Below are positions 53,926 to 62,454 of a DNA stretch of 64,000 bases, in pieces. Below the pieces are notes generated by a model. That model had not been told where the DNA came from. It did no database searches and saw nothing but the letters and a program-made list of their open reading frames with translations. Made by a program: the position numbers and the translations under genes. Where the stretch lies: the NCBI GenBank assembly GCA_032433765.1, contig JAVIAB010000047.1:11171387-11235386 (forward strand), read 5' to 3'. How positions within the stretch are numbered: position 1 is the first letter of the stretch; every line of letters starts with the position of its first letter. This DNA comes from Megaustenia siamemsis. Taxonomy: Eukaryota > Mollusca > Gastropoda > Stylommatophora > Ariophantidae.

Positions 53926-54087
53926 CTTATTCAGCTTCCCCAAAGCTGAGATGAGGTCTGCCCATTCGCTGGTGTACTCGAAGCTTCTCAGAGCCTTCTC
54001 TACTTGGGTAATGTAAGAGCGATACTTGGAGTCTGTGAGGAGTTCACACTCCTCTACTGTAAGCATACTCATCTTGTATAACTGCTG
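53926..54087 (-). CDS. DOP1: DOP1 exon 1 (first coding exon)
   Basis: The ATG at 54072-54070 starts '[20 protein letters not shown]' and continues '[20 protein letters not shown]' and 'ISALGKLNK', 49 codons. The start fits DOP1 homologues, whose first recognisable block is the 'DSKYR' region. About 15 untranslated bases precede the ATG after an acceptor-like 'attttatttcag', so a non-coding exon lies upstream, beyond 54087. The exon model ends at the first of nine repeated donors, because only this one gives the conserved 'KLNKV' junction. Confidence 0.93.
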
Positions 54088-54299
54088 CTGAAATAAAATA
54101 GCTGGAATATTAGGTCAAATCGTGGAAAAGATTAAAACTATATAAATTGAAATACATGGGAAAGGTAGCTTGCCGTAAACTGGCAATACAAATAAATATC
54201 CTCAGCAATGGCAACAGACTCATGACCACTGTGCACAGAATAGTCACTGAAATGATTTGCCGCCTTCCTAAATATATTATAATCGATACTTCATTGATG

Positions 54300-54800
54300 T
54301 TATTATTTCACTTGATCCATTGCAATCCATTTTTGACAATAGAAACAAGAAAAAGAGTTCTTAAATGTTCCGTAGAGCCAGTCTTAACATATGGATGCGA
54401 ATCATGGACAATAGGACAATAGACAAGAAAATCACTGGAGTCTGTAGAAATGTGGTTTTACAGAAGAATGTTGAGAATACTATGGACAGCTAAGAAGAGT
54501 AATGAAAACGTTTTGAAAGAGGCCAAAACAAAAAGAGAGCTAATTTCCAATATTAGGAAGAAACAATAATCATTTTTTGGCCATGTAATGAGAAGCGAAC
54601 AACTGGAATATATTGTAACAACTGGAAAAATTGAGGGACGAAGAGATAGAGGGAAGCAAAGAGACAAAATAACAGACAGCTTAAGAGAATGGCTTGGCAG
54701 AAGGTCAACAACAGAAATGATAAATAGCTGTCCAGATCGAAAGTTGTGGAGAGACATGATCACCTACGCCAGCAGGCCCGGTACTTAATGATGATGATAA
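54300..54800 (+). pseudogene. LINE 3' coding fragment, family B
   Basis: 'FLTIETRKRVLKCSVEPVLT' and 'YGCESWTIGQ', then a TAG, 'MWFYRRMLRI', and 'YIVTTGKIEGRRDRGKQRDK'. The tail is 'ggcccggtacttaatgatga' plus (ATG)n. It lies upstream of the DOP1 coding start, on the other strand. Confidence 0.83.
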
Positions 54801-54834
54801 TTTGATACTATCACTTTCTTTGATGGTATTACTT

Positions 54835-55530
54835 CATTTTGTGGTATTTATAAAGCAGAAACTGAAGCCCTCAAAGATGCTTAAAAACTGGCTATTCAAC
54901 ACAAAAATAACGTGCAAAAGAAATTAGTGATACTGACCAATGTACAATCAGTCCTAACAGCTCTAAAAACTCCCAGGAATAGGGATCTAGATGACCTGAG
55001 AACAACCCTAGACCAATTGTGCAATATTGTAAATTCCAGAGAGTGGTTATCCAGTGGATACCGTCACACTGTAATATACAAGAAAACGAATATGCAGACA
55101 AAGTAGCTAAGGAGGGAGGGAGATTACCACAAGAGAACCATCTGGTCAGCAACGATGAAGTCAAATCCATCAACTAAGGCCAGTACCTCGAAAAATGGAA
55201 ACAAGAACACCCAAAGTATAACGAGAGGGATAGATACCTCCAACTATCAAGAAGGAATCAAGTCATCATACTTCGCCTGTACACTGGCCACAACAGAATG
55301 AGACAGCACATGTTCACTAAACTCAAAATAGAAACACCCAGTCAATGCCACTGTACACTGGATAACATAACAACAAAAAACGTTCTACAGGACTGCCCCC
55401 AGTATACAGACCTGAGGAGGACAATGTGGTCTATGTCCACCTCCATGGAAGAGAAACTCTACCAAATCACTAACACAGACAGCAGCCTTCATAAGAGAGT
55501 CTGGAATCCTAGTCTGAATGGGCCATGATT
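54835..55530 (+). pseudogene. LINE RNase H domain and C-terminal zinc-knuckle region
   Basis: Pieces in shifting frames: 'AETEALKDA'-like start, 'KLVILTNVQSVLTALKTPRN' (RNase H 'TD.QS' block with Asp changed to Asn), 'ENEYADKVAKEGG', 'RNQVIILRLYTGHNRMRQHM', and the Cys-rich 'SQCHCTLDNITTKNVLQDCP'. This is a Jockey/CR1/I-type element end. It is a different lineage from families A-D, which show no RNase H. Confidence 0.7.
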
Positions 55531-55544
55531 GCAGAAGAAGGAGA

Positions 55545-55705
55545 TTTGATGGTATAACTTCATTTGATATTACTACTATGTTTGATGGTATAACTTCATT
55601 TGATATTACTACTATGTTTGATGGTATAACTTCATTTGATATTACTACTATGTTTGATGGTATAACTTCATTTGATATTACTACTATGTTTGATGGTATA
55701 ACTTA
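55545..55705. repeat. Tandem repeat, 36-bp unit, about 4.5 copies
   Basis: The unit is 'tttgatggtataacttcatt' plus 'tgatattactactatg'. A single related unit ('tttgatggtattacttcatt') lies at about 54821, on the far side of the RNase H fragment, so that fragment is embedded in or next to the array. Confidence 0.93.
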
Positions 55706-55709
55706 AAGT

Positions 55710-56490
55710 TATAATTTCTCCCATTAATATCTTGACCACTTGTCATACTACTAGTGGCAGTACTTCTCCAGTTTAGGTTTGATCATCATCAATATTAGAC
55801 TAGTTAAGCTCTTGTCAGTCATCTTCATTTTTACATACAGGACTTCACATGTAAGTGATTGAAAACAGGAACAAACTTCAAAGAATGCCAATCTAGTTGC
55901 AAGGTTTAAAACAGCTACAATTTCTTATAACTTTATTGCCCTAACCATTATAATTTCCTATGGTAATATTCACATGACCCATTTAATCACTGAATAATAT
56001 AACATGTCACATTGATCTTCAAGACTCACATCTATCTACCTATCTGCTATATAAGTCTGCCATCATCTGAAAAACTAATCTAAACAGGGTTCTTTATTAC
56101 AATCACTCAGTCCTAGGTCAGTTTCCATCTCTCGGGCTTAAAACAAGGACTGCCTAGTCAACAGGAGAATCTTGAATCCACGAGTCTTTGTCTACAATTT
56201 TCCTCAACAATTCTTGCACCTACTCCTAACATGTGACCAACATGTTTTGCATATGAATCTTACAAATCTGACTTGAGTCACTTTTGTTAAACTACTCGCG
56301 ATTTACCCTTCATGTAGCACCTTTCCCACACTAATTACACTCACTTGTAACTTTAATTATGTCCCCTTAATCTCACTTATCTCCTAATTTTTATGCATTT
56401 TCCTTATCTCTCCCTTCTATTCTGCCTAACCATCCATTACGTATACAAACAATCAGAAAAATAACCTCTACTGAAATGAAAGGTGTTAGA
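55710..56490. other. Unassigned sequence upstream of DOP1
   Basis: AT-rich, without supported coding potential, repeats or promoter motifs. Confidence 0.4.
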
Positions 56491-56499
56491 TGAATGACA

Positions 56500-56820
56500 G
56501 GAAAGTGTTGGGAGATGAAATCAGAAATGAAGAACTGAGAAAAAAGTTAGGATTAAACCGTGCCATAGAATATATAAAGAAATAATTGATAAAATGTTTT
56601 GGCCACAACACAAGGCATAAATCCAAAACACAACACGAGCCTTCAATAAAAGTTGCGAGAACATCAGACTCAAGGGTGACCACGAAAAAGATAAATTGAT
56701 AGAATATTAGAAACACTAGGAAACATAACAGCACCAGAGGCAAACAGAAGAGCAAAAGACCACAAATATCTCCCCTCAATGCTAAAAGGCAAATGTGGTC
56801 TGGAAAAAAGAAGAAGAATC
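56500..56820 (+). pseudogene. LINE 3' coding remnant, unassigned family
   Basis: One frame reads 'GDEIRNEELRKKLGLNRAIE' and, after a stop, 'LIKCFGHNTRHKSKTQHEPS'. This fits the 'IRNE.LR..L....I..IEK..L.W.GH' block of LINE C-termini. Confidence 0.5.
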
Positions 56821-56829
56821 CATTCTGTT

Positions 56830-57295
56830 CCCTTCTCTCACTTGTAACATTACAACCTAAAACGTAAAATCAACACATTAGCCAAACTGTCAAATTTTCC
56901 TTTTTTGTTTCATTTGATGACTTTATGCAAAATTTTCTCCCTTAAAAACAAGCCATACTTTTCAAAACTGTTACACAGATATTAAGGTGCTAATTGCAAT
57001 TTTTTAAAGGATATTTTTCTCTTTGGAGAAATAACCAGAGAATCACAAAACAAGTCTAAAATAGGAAACATCAGGAAATTAAAAAGAGGCTGACTTTGAT
57101 AGACACTGGGGAAGAGAAACAATGACAAAAGGTGACAAAGTAGCAGGCATTGACTCTTTTAATGGGTTTGAGATGCCTGCTAAGAGAAGAGACTTTTGAC
57201 AAGGTACAATGCAAGCTCTGTGAAGGCACTGTAATGTATCTATTATATTGGAAATTATATCAAATTAACTAGAATGAGATGAGCGGTGCCTTTAT
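56830..57295. other. Unassigned sequence
   Basis: AT-rich. A degraded plus-strand frame at 57060-57240 has no recognisable motif. Confidence 0.35.
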
Positions 57296-57299
57296 TCTA

Positions 57300-57625
57300 T
57301 AGGGGGGGTGGGGGTGTTGTCTCGGTAGCCTAGCTGGGAAAACCACTTAACTGGGCAACCGATGTTCAGACAACCCGTGTTCGGTTCCCGCTGGAAGCAA
57401 TGTGAATTGTACTCGTGGTTGGGAAAAAAAATACCTCTATGGACAACCTAAGTGCTGGCAGAAATTGATACCAGGGTAGTTCTCTGGGAAGGTGAGGAAT
57501 GCTGCCTCGCATCATGAGTTTCTATGCTTGAAGCGACACTGTCTAGAAGTCTTTGAACACTTCTGGATAGGCGACCGAGCACATATGGGTGAAAAGCTCA
57601 CGTGCTAAGACACTGATTCAAGTCT
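57300..57625 (+). mobile_element. tRNA-derived SINE, family S4
   Basis: The head 'tcggtagcctagctgggaaa' (box A) and 'cgtgttcggttcccgctgga' (box B) is followed by a body with 'gcttgaagcgacactgtcta' and the end 'ctgattcaagtctcg'. No second copy in the window. Confidence 0.65.
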
Positions 57626-57699
57626 CGTATTTTACCTTTACCTATACAACACATTGCAAAAGTCAGGAGCATTATGTACACATATGTCTAGGACCACTA

Positions 57700-58045
57700 C
57701 CCCAGCCTTTGTATGTGTATGCTAACTTTATGTCTCTAGTAAAGTTCCATGGAACACAATGTTTGCATAAATATCACTTTCTCCTATTTTTTCACATTGT
57801 TCTTAGTCTTAGAGATACTTTAATCTTTTTTTATCATCAAGTGCTTTTTATGCTTTTCAGGTAGAACTTTTTCTATAAATTTTGCCCAAGCAGCGGCCAT
57901 TTTTTGGTTAATTCTTTCAATCCCAACAGCCAAAAATTCTAGAACATGTGCAGCAGAATGAACACAGGACTTCCCTGTTCTTTGCCATTATCCAAGAGGG
58001 CTAAACATTGAATCTCAGTACCCAGAGGAGGGTAAAACCACCAGA
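57700..58045 (+). mobile_element. Dispersed repeat (5090/39440 type)
   Basis: 'tgtctctagtaaagttccat', 'cccaagcagcggccattttt' and 'ttgccattatccaagagggc' correspond to parts of 5060-5390 and 39590-39740. Confidence 0.5.
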
Positions 58046-58134
58046 AAGAAACCAATTCAAAGTAATATGAAGTCCACCTCACATGCCTTTGGTTTTCCTT
58101 GACCTTTCTCCAAGGTAGATGTTATTTGTCCTTT

Positions 58135-58325
58135 CTTGGAATCCCCGGGGAAAAAGACAAGAGGAGGAAGACTAAGGAATTCTTGGAGAAGACAGATAGA
58201 AGCAGAAATGAAGATGATGGGGAAGACATGGAATGATCTTAAAAGAATGGCAAGAAACATAACGGCTTGGAAAGTGAATGCGGAAGACCTATGCTCCACT
58301 GGGAGCTAAAAGGTAGAAGAAAAAA
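58135..58325 (+). pseudogene. LINE 3' fragment, family C
   Basis: 'gaagatgatggggaagacat', 'agaatggcaagaaacataac' and 'ccactgggagctaaaaggta' match the family C end. 190 bp survive. Confidence 0.75.
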
Positions 58326-58385
58326 GATATTATTTGAAGTCAAATTTTACTGAAATTTGTATTAATTTTTACTTATCTTAATTGG

Positions 58386-58425
58386 CCAACCTTCGTTGCG
58401 GAGACGGCACTCAATGATGATGATG
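58386..58425 (+). mobile_element. 40-bp stub of a family D LINE with an 11-bp target duplication
   Basis: 'ccaaccttcgttgcggagac' and 'ggcactcaatgatgatgatg' are the last ~40 bp of family D. 'atcttaattgg' flanks it exactly at 58375-58385 and 58426-58436. Confidence 0.8.
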
Positions 58426-58436
58426 ATCTTAATTGG

Positions 58437-59330
58437 AGTTCGCAATGCTATCGACCGTATACCAATTTTTTTGTTAGATTTTCCCTTAGCTTTTGCTGCA
58501 AGTAATCTCGGCACTGTTGATATTTTTATAATCTATTATTATAACTGCAATACCTCATATCTCCTGCTCTCATTTTTTGTCAAGTTACCTGCCCTTATCT
58601 ATAGCCAAATGTAACATCTAGTAATGTTGAACATGATTGAATGACCAATAGGGAAATAACCTGCTCCTGAAGTCAATGAGGTTATTATTTTTTTTTAAAG
58701 AATAGAAGCTCAAAGAGAAATTATAAACTAATGCCTGAGTGGCAAACATATTCTAGTGATTAGACTATAAATAAATTGTGTACTCTTTAATAGTTCACTA
58801 CTATATGTGGTTGTTTGTGCTGTTACACTCACATACACACCCTCCTTGCATCATTATTTTAAAAACTGAACTTCTTCAATAATTAATCAATTACCAGCTA
58901 GTTTTCTTGCAGCCAAAAATGTTTGCCAATTTTCCCTTCTATTTAAATTTAAGAACAATTTTGGTACACATTTTCAACTGCTACTAAGCTACAAGGCTTT
59001 GAATTTAAAGCTTTTGTTATAATAAAAATGTTACTGACTTGTGTACTCAAACAAGACAGTATAAAACTGTATAAACACATCATAACTCTTGTAAAGTTGT
59101 AAGTAAGACTAATGTTAACTATTAAGTTGTTATCGGTTAAAAGTTAAAATCATAAACTAAATTCAAGTAGTAATCAAAACTAAATAGTTGGTTAATAACT
59201 ATGATTTTTGCTGACTATAATTTACTATGTTACACTTGATGGATGACACTTAACTTAAGTATGATAGTATTATTTCATTAGTATGATTATGAAGTGAAGA
59301 ATACAATATTGAATATTCTATATTTTTTTA
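58437..59330. other. Unassigned AT-rich sequence
   Basis: No coding potential or repeat family recognised. 59090-59260 has loosely repeated 'aagttgtt' and 'taactat' words without a defined period. Confidence 0.4.
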
Positions 59331-59334
59331 AACC

Positions 59335-59640
59335 ATCATCATCATTGAGTGCCGTCTCCGCATCGTAGGTTGGCCGGCTACCATGTAGCACCATTCTGCT
59401 CTCTCTCTTGCTTTCACTGTGATAGTGCAAGTTGTTACGTTACACTAAGTTCACTAACACAGGCTGACTTGTTTGGTCATCTTTTTTTTTATGTTACTCT
59501 TGGTCTGCCGCTTTTACCTTGTATTTTCCCTTCCAAGATTACTTTTAGCTGCTTGTTATGTCTGTTAACATGCCCCAAAAATCCCATTGCTTGTTTGAAT
59601 TATTGTGTTTAGTAGTTCTTTCATTTTTAGTTGTTTTAAG
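59335..59640 (-). pseudogene. LINE 3' coding fragment, family D
   Basis: The (CAT)n tail, 'tgagtgccgtctccgcatcg' and 'gttactcttggtctgccgct' match the copy at 62892-63223 with substitutions. Minus-strand frames are broken. Confidence 0.75.
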
Positions 59641-59649
59641 ACCGCCGTT

Positions 59650-60320
59650 CCGTTTGCCGTTTGTTTTACAAATTTTATTATTTCTTAGAAATTGGCACAA
59701 CTTTCTATGAAATAATTTGACATCATTAGATAAATATTTATAGCACAATTACTGTTTAAAAACTGTATTTATAAATGCAGCCACCTCTATTAGTTAACAG
59801 GCGTCGACTTAAGGATACGACGAGGTGAACCTAGGATCCTTGTCATCGTCACATTGTTGTTGTCTGAATGTTGTTTTGATGTAAGATTGTCATGTTGACA
59901 ACTTCCGCCCGGACGCGCTAAATGTAATATCCGCGGTGAATGTTGTAATCAATTTATTTATTTTAGCTAAATTTAATGGGAAATTTTAAAAAATAACTGT
60001 TCATTTACTGATTACTTAATTTGTATCATTATATTTTATAACTCTTAAGCAACAATATGGGTGAATGATAAGACAAAGTCAAAAGCGAAATTTGAGTGAC
60101 GTGTAGATGTGATGTGGTGGGCGTTATTATAATTTGTGAGGTGAGTAAAACTCGGTGAGCATAACTCCTAAAAATGTTATTACTTTCACTTCATATAAAC
60201 GATAACACACTAATTTTAAAAAAAAACATTCATTCTCCTTCATTTCAAAGAAGATCAACTAGCAATACAAAAATTAATTGACATGAAAAATATGGCAGCA
60301 AAAATAAAAATAGTAAAAGT
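59650..60320. other. Unassigned; contains a small CpG-rich cluster
   Basis: 59905-59937 ('tccgcccggacgcgctaaat', 'atccgcggtg') has several CpGs in an otherwise CpG-poor window. On the minus strand it includes an ETS-like 'gcggaagttg'. This could be a promoter core, but I have no transcript evidence. Confidence 0.25.
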
Positions 60321-60324
60321 ACTG

Positions 60325-60660
60325 TATTAGTGGTAATACAACTGAGACAAAAAGGCATACCAGTGCTGAGATATAAGGATATTTGCAGGGCTTCCTTGAG
60401 GGAATTCTCTATCAGTGAAAGAAACTGGGAAAATCTTGCTGCAGATCGTAACACATGGAGAATACACACACACAAAATGGCACAGCAACTTTCGAGGCAG
60501 CGTTGATATCAAATTCAGAAGATAAAAGGCGCGTGAGAAATGAGACGAGTCAAGACACCACGACTACAGCTTGTTAGTTCTGCAGAAGGATGTGTCTATC
60601 CATATTGGCAGATTCAATCCCGAGAGATAATGTTCAGCGAAGGAGCATCCAGCATAAGAC
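60325..60660 (+). pseudogene. LINE C-terminal fragment (different family)
   Basis: The frame reads 'QLRQKGIPVLRYKDICRASL' and 'ISERNWENLAADRNTWRIH', the terminal 'LRYKDV.KR.L......WE.LAADR..WR' block of a LINE ORF2. It then degrades into a Cys/His region near 60590. Confidence 0.65.
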
Positions 60661-60712
60661 ACTAATATTTTTACCAAACTACTGACTTTTCACAAATACA
60701 AATTTTCAACTC

Positions 60713-61765
60713 AAATGTTAAGGCGGTCCTATTATATGGGTAACAAGTGCAACATTTCAAATACTTGGGCACAATAATAACATCAGATGGAAGATGCACC
60801 ACAGAAATAAAAAGCAGAATAGCTCAGGCCAAAATAGCATTTCAGAAAATGAAAAATATCTTATGCAACAAATCTATGTCAATAAAAATGAGAAAGAGAG
60901 TTCATCGGTGCTATATAGAACCAATTCTGACCTATGGAAGCGAATCATGGACAGTAGACAAACAAATGAAAAGACGATTAGAGGCCACAAAGATGGAATT
61001 TCTCAGAAGAATGTTGAAAGTTCCCTGGACAGCTAAAAAGACCAATGAGGAAATTCTCAAAGAGGCCAACACAAAAAGGGAGCTCTTACAAAACATAAGA
61101 AAGAAGCAATAAACATTTTTCAGGCACATCATGAGAAGAGAAAAGTTGGAATACTTGGTTACAACTGGCAAAATAAAAGGAAAGATAGATCATGGGCGAC
61201 AAAGAGAGAAATACTGGATAGCTTGGTGTCATGGCATGGAAAACAGTCAACAACAGAACTGATACGATGCACTGTGGGTAGAAGATTGTGGAGGGACATG
61301 ATCACCTACGCCAACCGGTATGGCGCATGATGATGATGATTATATGGATGTGAAGCATGGAGAACATCAAAATTAACAATCACGGGGATACAGAGTTTCA
61401 TTGGTGGATGCTTGTGCGGAATAAAGGGATGGAAATGGCAGGATAAAATCGCTAACATAGAATTATGGAAATGTACCAGTCAAACACCAGTGGATGAAGA
61501 GATACAGCGAAGACGATGGAGCTGGATAGGACACACACTACGGAAGCCAACTGAGAATATTACACAACAGGCCCTTTTTTGGAATCGCCATGGGAAAAGA
61601 CAAAGGGGAAGGCCAATGAGTTCTTGGAGAAGACGGATAGAAGCAGAGATGAAGATGATGGGGAAGACATGGAATGATTTTAGGGGAATAGAAAAAAACA
61701 GAACGACTTGGAAAGTGTTTGTTGAAGACCTATGCTCCACTGGGAGCTAAAAAGGTAGAAGAAGA
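60713..61765 (+). pseudogene. LINE 3' coding fragment, family C, split by a family A insertion
   Basis: 60713-60739 matches the start of the other long C copy (63771 on), and the rest resumes at 61339. The distal part is an open frame of 112 codons: 'GIKGWKWQDKIANIELWKCT', 'EIQRRRWSWIGHTLRKPTEN', 'RHGKRQRGRPMSSWRRRIEA' and 'WNDFRGIEKNRTTWKVFVED'. It is the best family C reference in the window. Confidence 0.83.
60740..61338 (+). pseudogene. LINE 3' coding fragment, family A, nested in family C
   Basis: 121-codon frame: 'MQHFKYLGTIITSDGRCTTE', 'YIEPILTYGSESWTVDKQMK', 'MEFLRRMLKVPWTAKKTNEE' and 'RELLQNIRKKQ', then TAA. The 3' end is 'ccggtatggcgcatgatgat'. It is flanked by the 9-bp duplication 'attatatgg' (60731-60739 and 61339-61347). 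Confidence 0.88.
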
Positions 61766-61789
61766 GACTGACTTATCATGATTGTACTC

Positions 61790-61995
61790 GTAGTTAGTCG
61801 AAAGTCCCGGTATCACTGCGAACGAATTAAAATAAAAAATGTCTCAACCGCCTGTGCCAGTGGAATCATCCGAATTAACATCTCATCTCATTGAAGGATC
61901 TAAACAAAGAAAGATAGCTGCAGTTCCCATCATAGCTGCCACAGCATACGCCAAAAGACATAAGGCGTAACCGCACCGAAAGTGAACGCAGTTTT
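61790..61995 (+). mobile_element. Unclassified repeat carrying a short ORF
   Basis: Matches the inverse strand of 36560-36760 over about 190 bp, from 'cccggtatcactgc' to 'gaaagtgaacgcag'. The superfamily is unknown. Confidence 0.65.
61839..61970 (+). CDS. 43-codon ORF in the unclassified repeat
   Basis: Starts 'MSQPPVPVESSELTSHLIEG' and ends 'AVPIIAATAYAKRHKA' before TAA. The other copy (36560-36760) has the same sequence with frameshifts. I do not recognise the product. It may be the end of a larger transposon protein or non-coding. Confidence 0.3.
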   Translation: MSQPPVPVESSELTSHLIEGSKQRKIAAVPIIAATAYAKRHKA

Positions 61996-62270
61996 TTTTT
62001 TTCGTCTTCATTACTCTTATTAGCTGTCCATGGTATTCTCAACATTCTTCTGCAAAAATCACATTTCTACAGCCTCCAGTGATATTCTTGTCAGTTGTTC
62101 CATTGGCCATGATTAACATCATTATGTTAACGTGTAAGGACTCTTTTTTTTCTTGTTTCGATTGTCAAAAAATGGATTGCACAGTATCTTCCTCATTTTT
62201 TGGAAAGCTGCTTTTGTCTGAGAAATTCTGCATCTCACCTCTGTTGTACATCCACCATCTGATAGCAGTA
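61995..62270 (-). pseudogene. LINE coding fragment, family B
   Basis: 'actcttattagctgtccatg', 'ttcgattgtcaaaaaatgga' and 'ttggaaagctgcttttgtct' match the middle of the B fragments. Both ends are missing. Confidence 0.75.
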
Positions 62271-62274
62271 AAGA

Positions 62275-62400
62275 TAGCATAGTAGTAACCCAAGGTTTCT
62301 TCGTGGCTTTACCCTCCCTTGATCTATGGTAGTGGGATCAAGTTTCTAGCTCTCTCTCTCGGAAACGGCGAAAAGCTGGGAGTCATTATGAGCACTCTCG
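62275..62400 (+). mobile_element. SINE S3-like 3' part
   Basis: 'ggtttcttcgtggctttacc' and 'tatggtagtgggatcaagtt' resemble 37300-37350. Diverged. Confidence 0.4.
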
Positions 62401-62454
62401 CATGTCATTGACAATTGAAAAGTCATTAGTCTCTGTGGTCATATTGAAGAAGCA

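Larger units (their letters stand above)
833..54087 (-). other. DOP1: DOP1/DOPEY gene, 5' and central part (14 coding exons)
   Basis: Spliced in phase, 14 exons give about 5252 coding nucleotides (1750 codons plus 2 nt) that read as a DOP1/DOPEY protein from its first methionine. Conserved stretches are recognisable in order: '[18 protein letters not shown]' (exon 1), '[15 protein letters not shown]' (2), 'SMEDQLHMIGLDIDLM' (3), 'LRRDMSLNRRLYAWLLG' (4), 'LKPFRILISLLDKPEIGPV' (5), 'LPHWLQDLL' (7), 'ICEDVI' (8), 'SVLWHLTRS' (9), 'LQPLLVMLLHP' (10), 'ISLCLYFVRGYYP' (12), 'IEILTLL' (13) and 'HWIGLVTSAMPYMGK' (14). DOP1 is a large peripheral membrane protein. With MON2, and in yeast the flippase Neo1, it supports endosome-to-Golgi recycling. 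Metazoan homologues are about 2300-2500 residues, so roughly 600-700 C-terminal residues lie left of the window. Introns are very rich in minisatellites and mobile elements. No promoter or untranslated first exon was found. Confidence 0.94.

Noticed and set aside
53518..54072. A 184-residue protein starting as DOP1 and continuing '[15 protein letters not shown]' repeats
   Set aside because: The conserved DOP1 reading resumes in exon 2 after the first donor. The rest is intronic repeat unless distal donors are shown to be used.
60245..60512. Minus-strand frames as a possible DOP1 upstream exon
   Set aside because: The plus strand here encodes a recognisable LINE C-terminus ('NWENLAADRNTWR'), so the minus frames are shadows.
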